Assembly (NCBI GenBank): GCA_947499255.1
Contig: CANMNF010000003.1
Span: 248,001-312,000 of the forward strand
Direction of reading: 5' to 3'
Length of the DNA: 64,000 nt
DNA from: an uncultured Sphingomonadaceae bacterium
GTDB lineage: Bacteria > Pseudomonadota > Alphaproteobacteria > Sphingomonadales > Sphingomonadaceae
The notes under the pieces were generated by a model. It worked only from the letters and a program-made list of their open reading frames with translations, was not told the origin of the DNA and searched no databases. Numbering within the stretch: position 1 is the first letter of the stretch; every line of letters begins with the position of its first letter. The position numbers were made by a program, and so were the translations under genes. Of this stretch, positions 8,646 to 18,835 are shown piece after piece.

Positions 8646-9926
8646 TTAGCTGGCAGGGATCACCTTGGTAACCCCGCCCATATAAGGTGCCAAAGCCTCA
8701 GGTACGAGGACGCTGCCATCCTCCTGCTGATAATTCTCGATCACCGCCACCAAGGTGCGGCCCACAGCAAGGCCAGAGCCGTTGAGCGTGTGCACAAAAG
8801 CGGTCTTTTTCTCGCCGTCTGGCCGGTACCGCGTGTTCATCCGCCGCGCTTGGAAATCGCCAGTGTTGGAGCAGGAACTGATCTCCCGGTATGCGCTTTG
8901 TCCCGGCAGCCACACTTCCAGATCATAGGTCTTGCGCGCGCCAAATCCCATATCGCCAGTGCACAGCAGCATCTTGCGATATGGCAGGTCCAGCGCTTGC
9001 AATATGCCTTCTGCCGCGGCGGTCATCCGCTCATGCTCGGCATGGCTGTCTTCAGGCCGCACGATGGAGACAAGCTCACACTTTTCAAACTGATGCTGAC
9101 GAATAAAGCCGCGCGTATCTTTGCCAGCAGAGCCAGCTTCGGAGCGGAAACATTGCGTCAATGCGGTAAGGCGCATGGGCAGGGCGCTATCATCGAGAAT
9201 ATCGCCCATGACAGAGCTGGTGAGCGAGACCTCGGCCGTAGGGATCAGCCAGTGGCCATTGGTGGTGCGAAAGCTATCCTCGGCAAATTTGGGCAGCTTG
9301 TCCGTGCCGAACATCGCCTCATCCTTCACCAGAACGGGCGGATTGCATTCGGTATAGCCGTTTTCGCGCGTTTGCTGGTCCAGCATAAATTGGCCCAGCG
9401 CGCGGTGCAGGCGGGCCATATCACCGCGAAGGAAGGTAAAGCGTGCGCCGCTCATCCTGGTGGCTGTTTCAAAGTCCATGCCAAGCGCGGGGCCGATATC
9501 GGCGTGTTCTAGCGCTTCAAACGCAAAATCGCGCGGGCTTCCCCAGCGGCTGATTTCTACATTGTCGCTTTCATCTGCACCTTCGGGTACATCGTCAAAC
9601 GGCAGGTTGGGAATGGTCGCCAGTGTCATTTCCAGCTTGGCGGCAAGCTCGCGGTCACGCTCTTCCAGAGCGGGCATATCGGCTTTGATTTGGGCCACTT
9701 CGGCTTTGAGCGCTTCGGCTTTGTCGGTATCGCCTTGGCCCATCGCTTGGCCGATGGCTTTGCTGGCATCCTTGCGGCGGGCTTGCGCGTTTTGCAGCTG
9801 CGTGGTGACTGCGCGGCGTTCCTGATCCAGCGTCAGGATATCGCCGGAAGCAGGCTCCACCGCGCGGCGGGCGAGGGCGGCGTCAAAGGCTTGCGGGTTT
9901 TCGCGGATCGATTTTAGGTCATGCAT
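8646..9926 (-). CDS. serS: Serine--tRNA ligase
   Basis: A 426-residue class II aminoacyl-tRNA synthetase that charges tRNA-Ser. It begins [18 protein letters not shown], the usual start of the family, followed by the long antiparallel coiled-coil arm that holds the tRNA (residues about 25-105, Lys/Glu/Ala/Gln-rich). Class II motif 2 is seen at [19 protein letters not shown] and motif 3 at [28 protein letters not shown] and EVWLPGQ are further serine-binding segments. It is the first gene of the serS-surE-channel run. Confidence 0.97.
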   Translation of the reverse strand: MHDLKSIRENPQAFDAALARRAVEPASGDILTLDQERRAVTTQLQNAQARRKDASKAIGQAMGQGDTDKAEALKAEVAQIKADMPALEERDRELAAKLEMTLATIPNLPFDDVPEGADESDNVEISRWGSPRDFAFEALEHADIGPALGMDFETATRMSGARFTFLRGDMARLHRALGQFMLDQQTRENGYTECNPPVLVKDEAMFGTDKLPKFAEDSFRTTNGHWLIPTAEVSLTSSVMGDILDDSALPMRLTALTQCFRSEAGSAGKDTRGFIRQHQFEKCELVSIVRPEDSHAEHERMTAAAEGILQALDLPYRKMLLCTGDMGFGARKTYDLEVWLPGQSAYREISSCSNTGDFQARRMNTRYRPDGEKKTAFVHTLNGSGLAVGRTLVAVIENYQQEDGSVLVPEALAPYMGGVTKVIPAS

Positions 9927-9991
9927 GGTGGCTGCGCCTATGCCGTGTGCGCCATGGACTTGTCCAGCGCGGGTTTGCGCGTGTAACGGCT

Positions 9992-11299
9992 ATGGGGCGC
10001 AAGGTTTTGAAAGGATTGCACTTGATCGCCACACCCAGCACCCGGCCTGCGCGCCGCACCCGCTTTGTTGATGCGGTGAAACTGGCGGTGAAGCTGGGCA
10101 TGAAAGCAGGCTTGATGGCGCCCCCATCGCTGGAGCGGGAGGTATTGTTTGCCCGTGCGATAGCCAAAGCGGGCTCCGATAATTTTGGTGATCGCTGGTT
10201 TGAACAGCCATTGGCTGCGTTAAAAAACGCGATTGAAAGCGAAGCGCGCTTGCATGAGGCGGGGCAGATGCTGGCCGCGATGCAATTTGAAAAGGTGCTG
10301 GTGGATCGCCTTTGGGCGCAGCAATATTTCGCCGCTCATCCCGAAATTCTCGCGCGGCCATTGCCCTATCCTGTGTTTATTGTTGGCCCCATGCGCTCTG
10401 GCACAACGCGGCTGCACCGTTTGTTGTCAGCCGATCATCGTTTTAGCCATATGCGCAGCTTTGAAACGCTGTGCCCGGTGCCTTATCCCGGCTTTACACC
10501 GGGCAGCGATGACGTGCGACCGCGCCTTGCCAAGCGGGTTCGGCGGATCGCTTTGCTGGCCAACCCCAACACGTTGACCATCCATCCCACAGGGCCATTT
10601 GAACCGGAGGAAGAGCTGGGGCTGCTGGTCAATTCGATGTGGGGCATGAAGCACGAGGCGCAATGGTTCATCCCCAGCTATGGCCGGTGGTGCGAGAGGC
10701 AAGATGCAACGCCTGCTTATCGGCAAATGGCGCGACTTCTCAAGCTGATTGGATGGTCCCAGCAGGTCAGTTCCTTGCGGCCATTTGTGCTCAAGACCCC
10801 GCAACACATGCTCGATCTGCCGGCATTGTTGCAGGTTTTTCCCGATGCGCGCTTTATCTTCACCCATCGCGATCCACAGGCTGTGGTAGGCAGTTCAGCC
10901 TCGCTTGCATGGAACCAGACCTGCATACATTCCGATCATGCAGATCCGGTGCAAATCGGGGAGGAGTGGCTGCGCAAAACGCGCGTTCAGATCGAACGGA
11001 TGCAGGCCGCGCGCGATCAGATTGCGCCATCGCGGATGATCGATATCGCCTATGATGATGTGGAGCGCGATTGGCGCGGTGCGATGGCGCGGATTTACCA
11101 GTTCCTCGATCTCGAAGTGGCGCCGGCGATGCCAGCGATGGAGACATATTCGCACAAGGCAAAACGGCTGAAACGCCATCCTCATCACTACGCTCTGGCC
11201 CAATATGGCCTTTCGCCAGGCCGCGTGATGGAGGAGTTGGGCGATTACGTCCAACGCTATGACATCGCGGCGGAATGGGCGGAAGCCGAGCGTGGATAG
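9992..11299 (+). CDS. Sulfotransferase family protein
   Basis: A 435-residue protein of the Sulfotransfer_3-like family. The PAPS-binding loop is at FIVGPMRSGTTRLHRLL, and a second cofactor segment is at FVLKTPQHMLDLPALLQVFPDARFIFTHRD. The C-terminal YGLSPGRVMEELGDYVQRYDI is the usual end of this group. It transfers sulfate from PAPS to an unknown acceptor, often a lipid or sugar. The ATG at 9992 is preferred; a GTG at 9947 in the same frame would add 15 residues. It diverges from serS. Together with the sulfatase at 14 kb it shows that the cell both adds and removes sulfate esters. Confidence 0.85.
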   Translation: MGRKVLKGLHLIATPSTRPARRTRFVDAVKLAVKLGMKAGLMAPPSLEREVLFARAIAKAGSDNFGDRWFEQPLAALKNAIESEARLHEAGQMLAAMQFEKVLVDRLWAQQYFAAHPEILARPLPYPVFIVGPMRSGTTRLHRLLSADHRFSHMRSFETLCPVPYPGFTPGSDDVRPRLAKRVRRIALLANPNTLTIHPTGPFEPEEELGLLVNSMWGMKHEAQWFIPSYGRWCERQDATPAYRQMARLLKLIGWSQQVSSLRPFVLKTPQHMLDLPALLQVFPDARFIFTHRDPQAVVGSSASLAWNQTCIHSDHADPVQIGEEWLRKTRVQIERMQAARDQIAPSRMIDIAYDDVERDWRGAMARIYQFLDLEVAPAMPAMETYSHKAKRLKRHPHHYALAQYGLSPGRVMEELGDYVQRYDIAAEWAEAERG

Positions 11300-11358
11300 T
11301 GGAAGTTACATAGCCTGTGTGTCGCGGCGCATTGACCCATTTTGGCTACGGCAATTGC

Positions 11359-11766
11359 ATGAATGCGCAGCCACAAAAGATTGTCTCTACCCTGAGAGGG
11401 CGACGTGGCCGTTCGCGTCTTCGGACAAGCTTGCCTGCGCAAATCACCTCGCTGCTTGGCACATATAATGTCGTGCTTGAAGATATCTCCTTAACCGGCG
11501 CACGGGTTTGCATTGTGGATCGGCGCGGCAACACAGAAACCCCGCGCGCCAAGGCCTTATTGGTATTGGAGTGGTTCGGCTTTGACGCTTTTGGCGAAGT
11601 CACCTGGCGCATGGGGGACCGGCTGGGTATCGCGTTTGAACAGATCATTGCGCCCGCCGTTTTGATCAAGACGCGCGACATGGAAGACGAACAGCTTGGC
11701 TCACGCAAAGCGCGTGAGGAAATGCGCAGCTATATGGAAAACTGGTCTAGCGGTAAGGTCCGCTAA
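11359..11766 (+). CDS. PilZ domain protein
   Basis: A 135-residue protein whose centre matches a PilZ domain: an arginine-rich entry (RGRRGRSRLRTSLPAQI) followed by DISLTGARV, the DxSxxG motif that with the upstream arginines binds cyclic di-GMP, and WFGFDAFGEVTWRMGDRLGIAFEQ as the closing beta strand. The first arginines are less regular than RxxxR, so binding is likely but not certain. The start is the ATG at 11359 (MNAQPQK). It is monocistronic; possible roles are motility or surface behaviour. Confidence 0.8.
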   Translation: MNAQPQKIVSTLRGRRGRSRLRTSLPAQITSLLGTYNVVLEDISLTGARVCIVDRRGNTETPRAKALLVLEWFGFDAFGEVTWRMGDRLGIAFEQIIAPAVLIKTRDMEDEQLGSRKAREEMRSYMENWSSGKVR

Positions 11767-11955
11767 ATGGCTTTAGGCCGCGCAGCTGTGCGCTTTCTGC
11801 AAACCGGTTTCACACAATTGGCACGAACATGTCGAGCCGCAAGCTTAGCTTTGCCCCAGAGCAATGTGTCATCTGGCCTCGTTGGCTTCCATTGATCGGA
11901 TGACATGCCGGGCGCTACTCACCGTGTATAGTCCACCCTCGCAATGTTCCTCGCG

Positions 11956-13662
11956 TCAGTTGCTGATGCGTTGCGCCAATTGCCAGTCATACAAGGACGG
12001 GACAGCGACCACCCGTTCATCCAAACGCTCAATATAAGGATTGGGCGGATAATCGATCTTTAGCGGTCGATTGCCATGCAGGCCTACAATACGGGGAGCA
12101 GCGCCACCTTCACGCATTGATCTTATGGTCACGTGCTGATCCAGAGGCACGCCGGTTTGCAATATGACCTGCGTGTTCCAATGCGTATTGAATTGGCCAT
12201 GTCCAGGATGCCAGGCGGCCCCGCCTCCGCGGTTATAGATATCAATCATCGGCGAACCATCGCGAGCCTTACGAACAGGGTCGGCGTAAACCGTCACATT
12301 ATCCACCAGGTTTTGATGATTTGCGCCCCCATGTTGATCAATCGAAGGGTTGGTCCAAACAATACTGTCCTTGAACACAGAGCCTGTTGTCAAAGTGTTG
12401 AAACTCAAAGAGTGATGCGTGTCGTTGAAGACTTGCGCGCCGTCCACCAACACATTGTGTGAGCGCGACACGGTCACACCGTAATGCCCCTTGTGGTCGC
12501 CTTTTATCACGATGTTGCGGATCGTCACATTGGCCAGATCGTCCGACATGATGGCACTATCCGCTTGTTCGACGCGGATGTTGCGCAGCCAGCCATTGTG
12601 CACGCCGGTCATATAGATAGCATTGTATCCAGCTTCGTTATGGTGACCAAAATAGGGGTTCTGAGGAAAAATAAACGCGATATCTTCAACCCCGACATTG
12701 GCAAGGTGGCTCCAGGGGGAGAAGTTTGCAGGGAGTTTTTCGTTGATCGGATGAAGCAGCGGATTGGCTATTGTTACCGTGTTGCCCGAAACTGCTTCGA
12801 TACGGGTAGGCTGAAAAACGACCGGTATTGTGCTGGAAGACCAGTGACGTGAGCCTATCACAAGGTCCGCATCCCCATAGAGGGACTCGATCAAAGGGCC
12901 GTTTTCGCCAGCGCGGTTATACCATAAGATTTTGAGGACCTGCCCTGGCCGTAGGTTTGAGGCGTCTGCAACTTCGATGGTTTGTGAAAATTGCTCACCT
13001 TCGACAATATCAGTCGTAACTTGCAAAGGCGTGCCAAGCTCATCGGTATAGTATGCAGGCTTCCCTTCAGGAGCGCGTGTCCAGATGAAACCGCCGCTCC
13101 AGCTATATTCTGAAAACAAGGTTCTCAGATTAAGGTTCTTGTTCACCTCATACCGGCTTTCATTAAACTTGCGGACATCGTCCAACGCACCGCCGTCATC
13201 GATCTGATTGAGCGGCCGCGGCATGAAAATTTCCGTTCCGCCTTGTCCCATACCCGTGCCGGAGAGGACAATATTGCTTCTCTCGATCCACACGATCTCG
13301 GTCAACTGATAGCGGCCTGCGTCAAACTGAATGCGAACAGGGCCGTCATGTTTTTTGGCTGTTTCCAATGCTCCAAGGATAGCAGCGCTGTCGTCCTTGC
13401 CATCATCGGGAACAGCGCCATGATCGGCCACGGAAATGACATGCGAGAAATTTGGAATTTCGCCCAGACCATACTCATAACCGGCATGCGAAAAATCAGG
13501 CAAAGGATGATCCGCCATAACCGCTTCGTCTGAAAGGATGAGCGGCATATCATTGCGCACCTGACCAATGGCCCAGGCTGGTATGCAGGCAAGCGCTGCA
13601 GTGCAAACCACATGCAGGCCTGCTTCGGCCAAGAAAGACAGTTTACGGTGTGACACTGGCAT
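11956..13662 (-). CDS. Secreted right-handed beta-helix protein (pectate lyase superfamily)
   Basis: A 568-residue exported protein. An N-terminal hydrophobic segment (VVCTAALACIPAWA) looks like a signal peptide. Residues about 75-140 (VISVADHGAVPDDGKDDSAA, then VRIQFDAGRYQLTEIVWIERSNIVLSG) are the entry of a pectate-lyase-superfamily beta-helix; later stretches such as NVTIRNIVIKGDHKGHYGVTVSRSHNVLVDGAQVF show the repeating coil pattern. The exact substrate is not readable, and lyase or hydrolase chemistry is not established. It diverges from a sulfatase gene 309 bases away, which suggests a joint role in breaking down a sulfated polysaccharide. Confidence 0.75.
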   Translation of the reverse strand: MPVSHRKLSFLAEAGLHVVCTAALACIPAWAIGQVRNDMPLILSDEAVMADHPLPDFSHAGYEYGLGEIPNFSHVISVADHGAVPDDGKDDSAAILGALETAKKHDGPVRIQFDAGRYQLTEIVWIERSNIVLSGTGMGQGGTEIFMPRPLNQIDDGGALDDVRKFNESRYEVNKNLNLRTLFSEYSWSGGFIWTRAPEGKPAYYTDELGTPLQVTTDIVEGEQFSQTIEVADASNLRPGQVLKILWYNRAGENGPLIESLYGDADLVIGSRHWSSSTIPVVFQPTRIEAVSGNTVTIANPLLHPINEKLPANFSPWSHLANVGVEDIAFIFPQNPYFGHHNEAGYNAIYMTGVHNGWLRNIRVEQADSAIMSDDLANVTIRNIVIKGDHKGHYGVTVSRSHNVLVDGAQVFNDTHHSLSFNTLTTGSVFKDSIVWTNPSIDQHGGANHQNLVDNVTVYADPVRKARDGSPMIDIYNRGGGAAWHPGHGQFNTHWNTQVILQTGVPLDQHVTIRSMREGGAAPRIVGLHGNRPLKIDYPPNPYIERLDERVVAVPSLYDWQLAQRISN

Positions 13663-13971
13663 TACCCCTCATGAGATCTGCAAATTTGCCATCGGCATTT
13701 GCTTGGCTTCAACGTCTAAGACTTTCGCCAAGGCGCGCAAGGCCAATCATCCCAGAGATTTGAAAGCTACGGATAATGTCAAAAGTCTGACCATCGCAAT
13801 ACCGGCCCTTTCGCACGGCAACGCAATGGTAGGACGAAATCACTTGCTTACAAGTTGCGGCTGGATCGCAGAAGCTTTCTGGCGCAGTTTACTGGCCAAG
13901 CTTACTGCGTATAAAGAAGCTCAAGGTGCAGCGATTATGGCACCGCACATTGAAGGTTGAGGATTGCTACA
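13663..13971. promoter_or_regulatory. Divergent promoter region between beta-helix protein and sulfatase
   Basis: 309 bases separate the two divergent starts, so promoters for both genes must lie here. I see a ribosome site GAGG ending nine bases before the sulfatase ATG (13972). No clear operator palindrome or well-formed -35/-10 pair could be picked out by eye. Confidence 0.45.
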
Positions 13972-15438
13972 ATGATCGGACGTCGCCATTTCCTCGCCAG
14001 TACGGCGGGCCTGCTTACTGCGTCATGCACCATGGGTGCACTTGGAAATGCCGGCGGGGGCAAAGACCAACCCAACATCGTAATGATCGCAATTGACGAT
14101 CTTAATGACTGGATCGGAGCGCTGGGCGGTCATCCCGGCGCCCTTACGCCAAATATTGATCGGCTTGCTGCGCGCGGTGCGTTATTTACCAATGCACATG
14201 CAAATGCCCCGATCTGCGGTCCATCGCGTGCCAGCTTGATGACGGGCATGCTACCATCGACCACCGGCATTTACGGCCATATTGAAGATAACGATATTCG
14301 CGACCTCACCCCTGCGCTGGAGGGAGTTGAATTTCTACCGGAATACCTCCGACGCGCGGGTTACCATACTATGGGAATAGGCAAGCTGTTCCACAAAGGC
14401 GCTCCGACAGATGTATTCGACGAATTTGGCGGACGGTATGCCGGTTTTGGGCCCAAACCTGAAAAAGCCTTCCATTACAGTGCGGAAGGCACCAGCACTG
14501 ATTGGGGGCCGTTCCCTTCCAGCGATGAAGAAATGCCGGATACCGCCTCGGCGAAGTGGGCCGCTGAACGCCTGGAGCGATCCTATGACCGCCCGTTCCT
14601 GCTCGCGACCGGATTTTTGCGGCCGCATGTTCCCTGGTATGTTCCACAGCACTGGTTCGATCTGCACCCCATCGAAGACATTGTTCTGCCGCCTTATCTA
14701 GAAGACGATATCACCGACGTGCCACAGCGCGGACGAGCGATCACCAATTTGCCAGCCATGCCAACAATGCAATGGATGATGGAAAAAGGGCAATGGCGCG
14801 AAGCAATACGCGGTTATCTTGCCTGTATCAGTTTTGTCGATCATTGCGTCGGTACGGTGCTCAACGCGCTCGACGCGAGCCCGCATCGTGACAATACAGT
14901 TGTGGTCCTGTTTTCTGACCATGGATACCATCTGGGTGAAAAGGATCTGTTCCAAAAATTCACATTGTGGGAGCGTTCAACCCGGATACCTTTGATTTTC
15001 GCAGGGGCCGGGATCAAACCGGGCACCCAGATCGATTGGCCAGCAAGCCTGCTGGATGTGTATCCAACTCTTGCATCATTCACAAAACTACCCGCGCCAC
15101 AAAATGCTCAAGGCACCAATCTGGCCCCATTATTGAAGGGCCGCGATAGCGGTGAAAACCATCTGGCAATCACCACATACGGCATCGGCAATCATTCGGT
15201 GCGTGACCGCCGCTATCGTTTGATCCGGTATGCTGATGGCTCACTTGAGCTATACGATCACGCCTCTGATCCCAACGAATGGCATAACGTTGCAGATGAC
15301 CCGGCTTATCGGGCTATTGTTGAAAAGCTATCGAAAGAGCTGCCGCAACAAAACGCGCCGTGGGATCCCAAAACCGAGATTAACCTCAGCCCATATTTCG
15401 AACAATCGTCAAACCGCGTGCTGCCCGGTTCTCGATGA
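13972..15438 (+). CDS. Sulfatase (iduronate-2-sulfatase-like)
   Basis: A 488-residue type I sulfatase. The catalytic signature CGPSR (Cys at residue 82, matured to formylglycine) is followed by ASLMTGM. Metal ligands are seen in IAIDDLNDW and in the later VVLFSDHGYHLGEKDLFQKFTLWERSTRIPL, the pattern typical of iduronate-2-sulfatase-like enzymes. The N terminus GRRHFLASTAGLLTAS is a twin-arginine-like signal, so it is exported, perhaps folded. ATG 13972 has a good ribosome site; a TTG at 13957 is less likely. A formylglycine-generating enzyme would be needed and is not in the window. Confidence 0.92.
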   Translation: MIGRRHFLASTAGLLTASCTMGALGNAGGGKDQPNIVMIAIDDLNDWIGALGGHPGALTPNIDRLAARGALFTNAHANAPICGPSRASLMTGMLPSTTGIYGHIEDNDIRDLTPALEGVEFLPEYLRRAGYHTMGIGKLFHKGAPTDVFDEFGGRYAGFGPKPEKAFHYSAEGTSTDWGPFPSSDEEMPDTASAKWAAERLERSYDRPFLLATGFLRPHVPWYVPQHWFDLHPIEDIVLPPYLEDDITDVPQRGRAITNLPAMPTMQWMMEKGQWREAIRGYLACISFVDHCVGTVLNALDASPHRDNTVVVLFSDHGYHLGEKDLFQKFTLWERSTRIPLIFAGAGIKPGTQIDWPASLLDVYPTLASFTKLPAPQNAQGTNLAPLLKGRDSGENHLAITTYGIGNHSVRDRRYRLIRYADGSLELYDHASDPNEWHNVADDPAYRAIVEKLSKELPQQNAPWDPKTEINLSPYFEQSSNRVLPGSR

Positions 15439-15559
15439 TCACGCCGGGCTAACCGATATTGCGCGATGACCCGTTGTTTGGCGGTCCGCATTCTGGCCCC
15501 AGCCCTATTTGACGGCAAAAGGGCGATCATTTTCCCGACACTGCTTTTTGGCAGGGATA

Positions 15560-15634
15560 TGGTGGGCGCGGCAAGGATTGAACTTGCGACCCCACCCGTG
15601 TGAAGGGTGTGCTCTACCACTGAGCTACGCGCCC
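15560..15634 (-). tRNA. tRNA-Val (CAC anticodon)
   Basis: Read on the minus strand: acceptor GGGCGCG pairs with CGCGCCC, D arm GCTC/GAGC, anticodon stem CACCC/GGGTG with loop TTCACAC giving anticodon CAC, and T arm with GTTCAATCC. The 3' CCA is encoded (15560-15562). It lies between the sulfatase and sppA. Confidence 0.95.
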
Positions 15635-15719
15635 GCTGATCCTTTGTGTCAGGGCAGCGAAGGGCGCGCCTTTACGATGGGCGCGCGCCTTTGACAAGCT
15701 TGAGCGATGGGCCGTGGCA

Positions 15720-17615
15720 TTAATTCAACAAGGTGAGCAGCCGGGCCAGCGTATCGGCGCGCGGTTCTGCTTTGGGCGGTACGCCTTCGATCGGGCCACA
15801 AACCAGGCACCGCGCCATCACGCCTTCGCTGGCCAGCAATGTTTCGATGTCATCTGCAACGCGCGTCAAACGCGCTCTTTCTGATCGCGCAAAGCTGGAA
15901 GCGAGATCGCGCGGGGCGCTGTGCGCTGTGCCCGCGCTACCAGATAGCATCCCGGCCAAAAGCGGGCCGAACACATCGGTGTCGGCTTCGGTGAGGTGGC
16001 GCACGGCGTAATCATCCTGGGCCAATTCGGCCTGTGCTGCGGCCCAGCTGATCGCATCATCCAAACCGCCAAACTGATCGATCAGCCCAAGCTGCCGCGC
16101 GGTGCCACCAGCATAAATACGTCCACCGCCAAGCTCATCTGCTTGGGCAATAGAGATCCCGCGCGCATCGGAAACCAAAGTCAGGAAGTTGGTGTAGGTA
16201 TTGTCGACAGAGGCCCTGAGCACGCTTTCCATTTCCGGAGTGAAACCGCCGAGAAAGTCTGGCTGGCCTGAAAGGCCAGTTGTGCGAATACCGTCAGATT
16301 GAATGCCATAATCGGCTAGAATGTCTTCAAAAGTCGGCACAATTACGATCACCCCAATGGAGCCGGTGACGGTTTCTGGTTCGGCAAAAATGCGCTGTGC
16401 TGGCGTTGCCACGTAATAGCCGCCGCTGGTCGCGATATTGGCCATGGAAACAGCGATGGGGATGCCCTTGTCACTATGGCGTTGAATGGCGCGGCGGATC
16501 GTTTCGGAACCTGTCACGGTGCCGCCGGGTGAATTCACGCGGACTACCAAAGCGGACAAATCAGCGCTGAGAGCATTGTCCAAAATCCGTTCAATTCGTG
16601 CTGCGCCCCCTGTGCCCGGGCCTGTATCGGCATCGGTGATCTGGCCGGAAATGGTGATAACGCCCACAGTGCCTGAATCGCCCAGCAGCGATGTGTCCTC
16701 TAACTGCGCGAGGAAGGGATCATATTGGGTGGTGGCAAAAGCACCGGGCATTTTGGACCATTCATCCTCGCCGGCAATTTGTGCAACACGGGCGCTCCAT
16801 TCATCGCGGGTGCCGACTGTATCGACCAATCCGGCGGCTTTGGCAGCTTGAGCCAGATCATTGTTCGCGGCAGATAGCCACGCGGCCGGATCGCCAGTGG
16901 CAAGATCGAAATTGACGGCGGGGCGCGCTTTTTTGATCTTTGCGCGATATTCTTCCCACAAGCTTTCATAGACAGGCGCCAGATCTGCGCGCGCTTCATC
17001 AGACATGCGGTTTTCGGTGTAGGGTTCGCCCGCGCTTTTAAACGCGCCAGTACGATATACGCGGGCATTGATGTTAAACCGGTCCAGCGCATCGCCAAAA
17101 TACAGCGTTTCGCCGCCCGGCCCGGCAATGGCGACGCCGCCCATGGGATCAAGCCACACTTCGCTGGCATGTGCGGCCAACATCATCGCATCATCGCTAT
17201 AGGCGATGCCATAGGCGATGATCGGTTTTTCGCTGGCACGGAAACGGCCAATCGCAGCGCCGACATCTTGCATATGCACATGTCCGCCGCCCAAAAATCC
17301 GCTGAGATCCAAAGCGATGGCTTTGATACGCGGATCTTGGGCCGCGCCGTCAATCGCGCGGATCAGATCGCGCGCGGCATATTCGCGGATGGGAATGGTT
17401 TGCGACAAAAGCGCTTCAAATGGGTCGATGGTCGATACCTCTTCAACCACCACGCCATTCAATTCGAGCAGCAAGGCGCCATCACGCACCGTTCCGGGAT
17501 TGGGCCGCGCAGTCAGTGCGCCAAACAGCACGATGAAGAACAACAGCATGAAGATGAGCACCAGCCCATCCTTGATCCCGACCAGAAGACGCCAGACCTT
17601 GCCAGCAAAACTCAT
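15720..17615 (-). CDS. sppA: Signal peptide peptidase SppA (67 kDa, protease IV type)
   Basis: A 631-residue membrane-bound serine protease that degrades cleaved signal peptides in the periplasm. The N terminus has one membrane helix (LVLIFMLLFFIVLFGAL). The long form has two S49 domains: the N-terminal one supplies the catalytic lysine (TGAFKSAGEPYTENRMS) and the C-terminal one the serine (NIATSGGYYVATPAQRIFAEP), with the support SPGGTVTGSETI. Both halves are intact and length fits the long SppA family. It is transcribed alone, towards the tRNA-Val gene. Confidence 0.95.
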   Translation of the reverse strand: MSFAGKVWRLLVGIKDGLVLIFMLLFFIVLFGALTARPNPGTVRDGALLLELNGVVVEEVSTIDPFEALLSQTIPIREYAARDLIRAIDGAAQDPRIKAIALDLSGFLGGGHVHMQDVGAAIGRFRASEKPIIAYGIAYSDDAMMLAAHASEVWLDPMGGVAIAGPGGETLYFGDALDRFNINARVYRTGAFKSAGEPYTENRMSDEARADLAPVYESLWEEYRAKIKKARPAVNFDLATGDPAAWLSAANNDLAQAAKAAGLVDTVGTRDEWSARVAQIAGEDEWSKMPGAFATTQYDPFLAQLEDTSLLGDSGTVGVITISGQITDADTGPGTGGAARIERILDNALSADLSALVVRVNSPGGTVTGSETIRRAIQRHSDKGIPIAVSMANIATSGGYYVATPAQRIFAEPETVTGSIGVIVIVPTFEDILADYGIQSDGIRTTGLSGQPDFLGGFTPEMESVLRASVDNTYTNFLTLVSDARGISIAQADELGGGRIYAGGTARQLGLIDQFGGLDDAISWAAAQAELAQDDYAVRHLTEADTDVFGPLLAGMLSGSAGTAHSAPRDLASSFARSERARLTRVADDIETLLASEGVMARCLVCGPIEGVPPKAEPRADTLARLLTLLN

Positions 17616-17791
17616 CGCATATTCCCGTTAATTGCGCCGATTGGGCCAATATGTAGGGTGCAACACATCACTGTGCCAGTTGAAACCGCCTTTGCCGTCA
17701 AGTTCGCTCGACCAACAGGTTAATCCAATGCAAAATGGGGTGAATATCACCGTTGCACTTTGCACCGGTGAGCCTTATTGGCTTGGCTTTA

Positions 17792-18835
17792 ATGACATCG
17801 TCGCTTGATCCTATCGCCAGTGGCCGCTTCCCTGCGGGCGCGTTGGCCTTTCCGCACCGTGACCTCATCGCCATCAGCGCGCTGGAACGGCACGAGATAC
17901 TCTATCTGTTGCAAGAGGCGGAGCGCTGGGTCACTTTCAACCGGCAACCGGCCAAACATACAGACACGTTGAGCGGCCTTACGATCATCAACGCGTTCTT
18001 TGAAAACTCCACGCGCACGCTGGTCAGCTTTGAAATTGCGGGCAAGCGGCTGGGTGCTGATGTGGTCAATATGCATGCGGCGACAAGCTCTGTGAAAAAG
18101 GGCGAAACGCTGATTGATACGGCGATGACGCTGAACGCCATGCGCCCGGATGCGATTGTTATCAGGCACGGGGCAAGCGGGGCGGTGCGGTTATTGGCTG
18201 GCAAGGTGGATTGCCCGGTGCTCAATGCTGGTGACGGGCAGCATGAACATCCTACGCAAGCGCTGCTTGATGCGCTGGCGCTGCGTCACAAGCTGCGCGA
18301 ACGCGGGGAGGGGGCAGAGGATTTTACCGGCCTCACGATCACCATTTGCGGCGATATCCTGCACAGCCGGGTGGCGCGCTCCAACATCTTGTGCCTGCAA
18401 GCCATGGGGGCAAGTGTGCGCGTATGTGCGCCGCCATCGCTTATGCCAGAAGGGATCGAAGCAATGGGCGCGCAGCCTTTTCATGATTTTGATGCAGCCT
18501 TGCGGGGTGCGGATGTGGTCATGATGCTGCGTTTGCAGAATGAGCGGATGGATGGGCAATTCATTCCCTCCCCGCGTGAATTTCGATATTTGTTCGGCCT
18601 GACGCAGGAACGGCTGGCATTGGCGGTGGATGATGCGATTGTAATGCATCCCGGCCCGATGAACCGCGGCGTTGAGATCGATAGCAATGTGGCAGATTTG
18701 CCCGAACGCTCGATCATTACGGCGCAGGTGGAAATGGGCGTGGCGATCCGCATGGCGTGCCTTGATGTGTTGACCCGGCGGCTGCGCGGTGTGCCCGGAT
18801 GGGCACCCAATTCTCCGGCAGGAGATATGGTATGA
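17792..18835 (+). CDS. pyrB: Aspartate carbamoyltransferase catalytic subunit
   Basis: A 347-residue enzyme of pyrimidine synthesis that joins carbamoyl phosphate and aspartate. The carbamoyl-phosphate motif [20 protein letters not shown] is present, with SVKKGE (80s loop), [11 protein letters not shown] and the closing [11 protein letters not shown]. The ATG at 17792 is chosen over an in-frame upstream GTG or TTG because the conserved sequence begins soon after. It is coupled to the next gene by an ATGA overlap. No pyrI regulatory gene is seen, as expected for a PyrB that associates with a PyrC-like subunit. Confidence 0.96.
   Translation: MTSSLDPIASGRFPAGALAFPHRDLIAISALERHEILYLLQEAERWVTFNRQPAKHTDTLSGLTIINAFFENSTRTLVSFEIAGKRLGADVVNMHAATSSVKKGETLIDTAMTLNAMRPDAIVIRHGASGAVRLLAGKVDCPVLNAGDGQHEHPTQALLDALALRHKLRERGEGAEDFTGLTITICGDILHSRVARSNILCLQAMGASVRVCAPPSLMPEGIEAMGAQPFHDFDAALRGADVVMMLRLQNERMDGQFIPSPREFRYLFGLTQERLALAVDDAIVMHPGPMNRGVEIDSNVADLPERSIITAQVEMGVAIRMACLDVLTRRLRGVPGWAPNSPAGDMV

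Noticed and set aside
7842-9512. A 556-codon open frame on the plus strand over surE and serS
   Set aside because: Antisense shadow in high-G+C DNA; both minus-strand genes are well supported.
15440-15559. A second tRNA or small RNA next to tRNA-Val
   Set aside because: No cloverleaf or conserved arms could be drawn; only tRNA-Val is supported.
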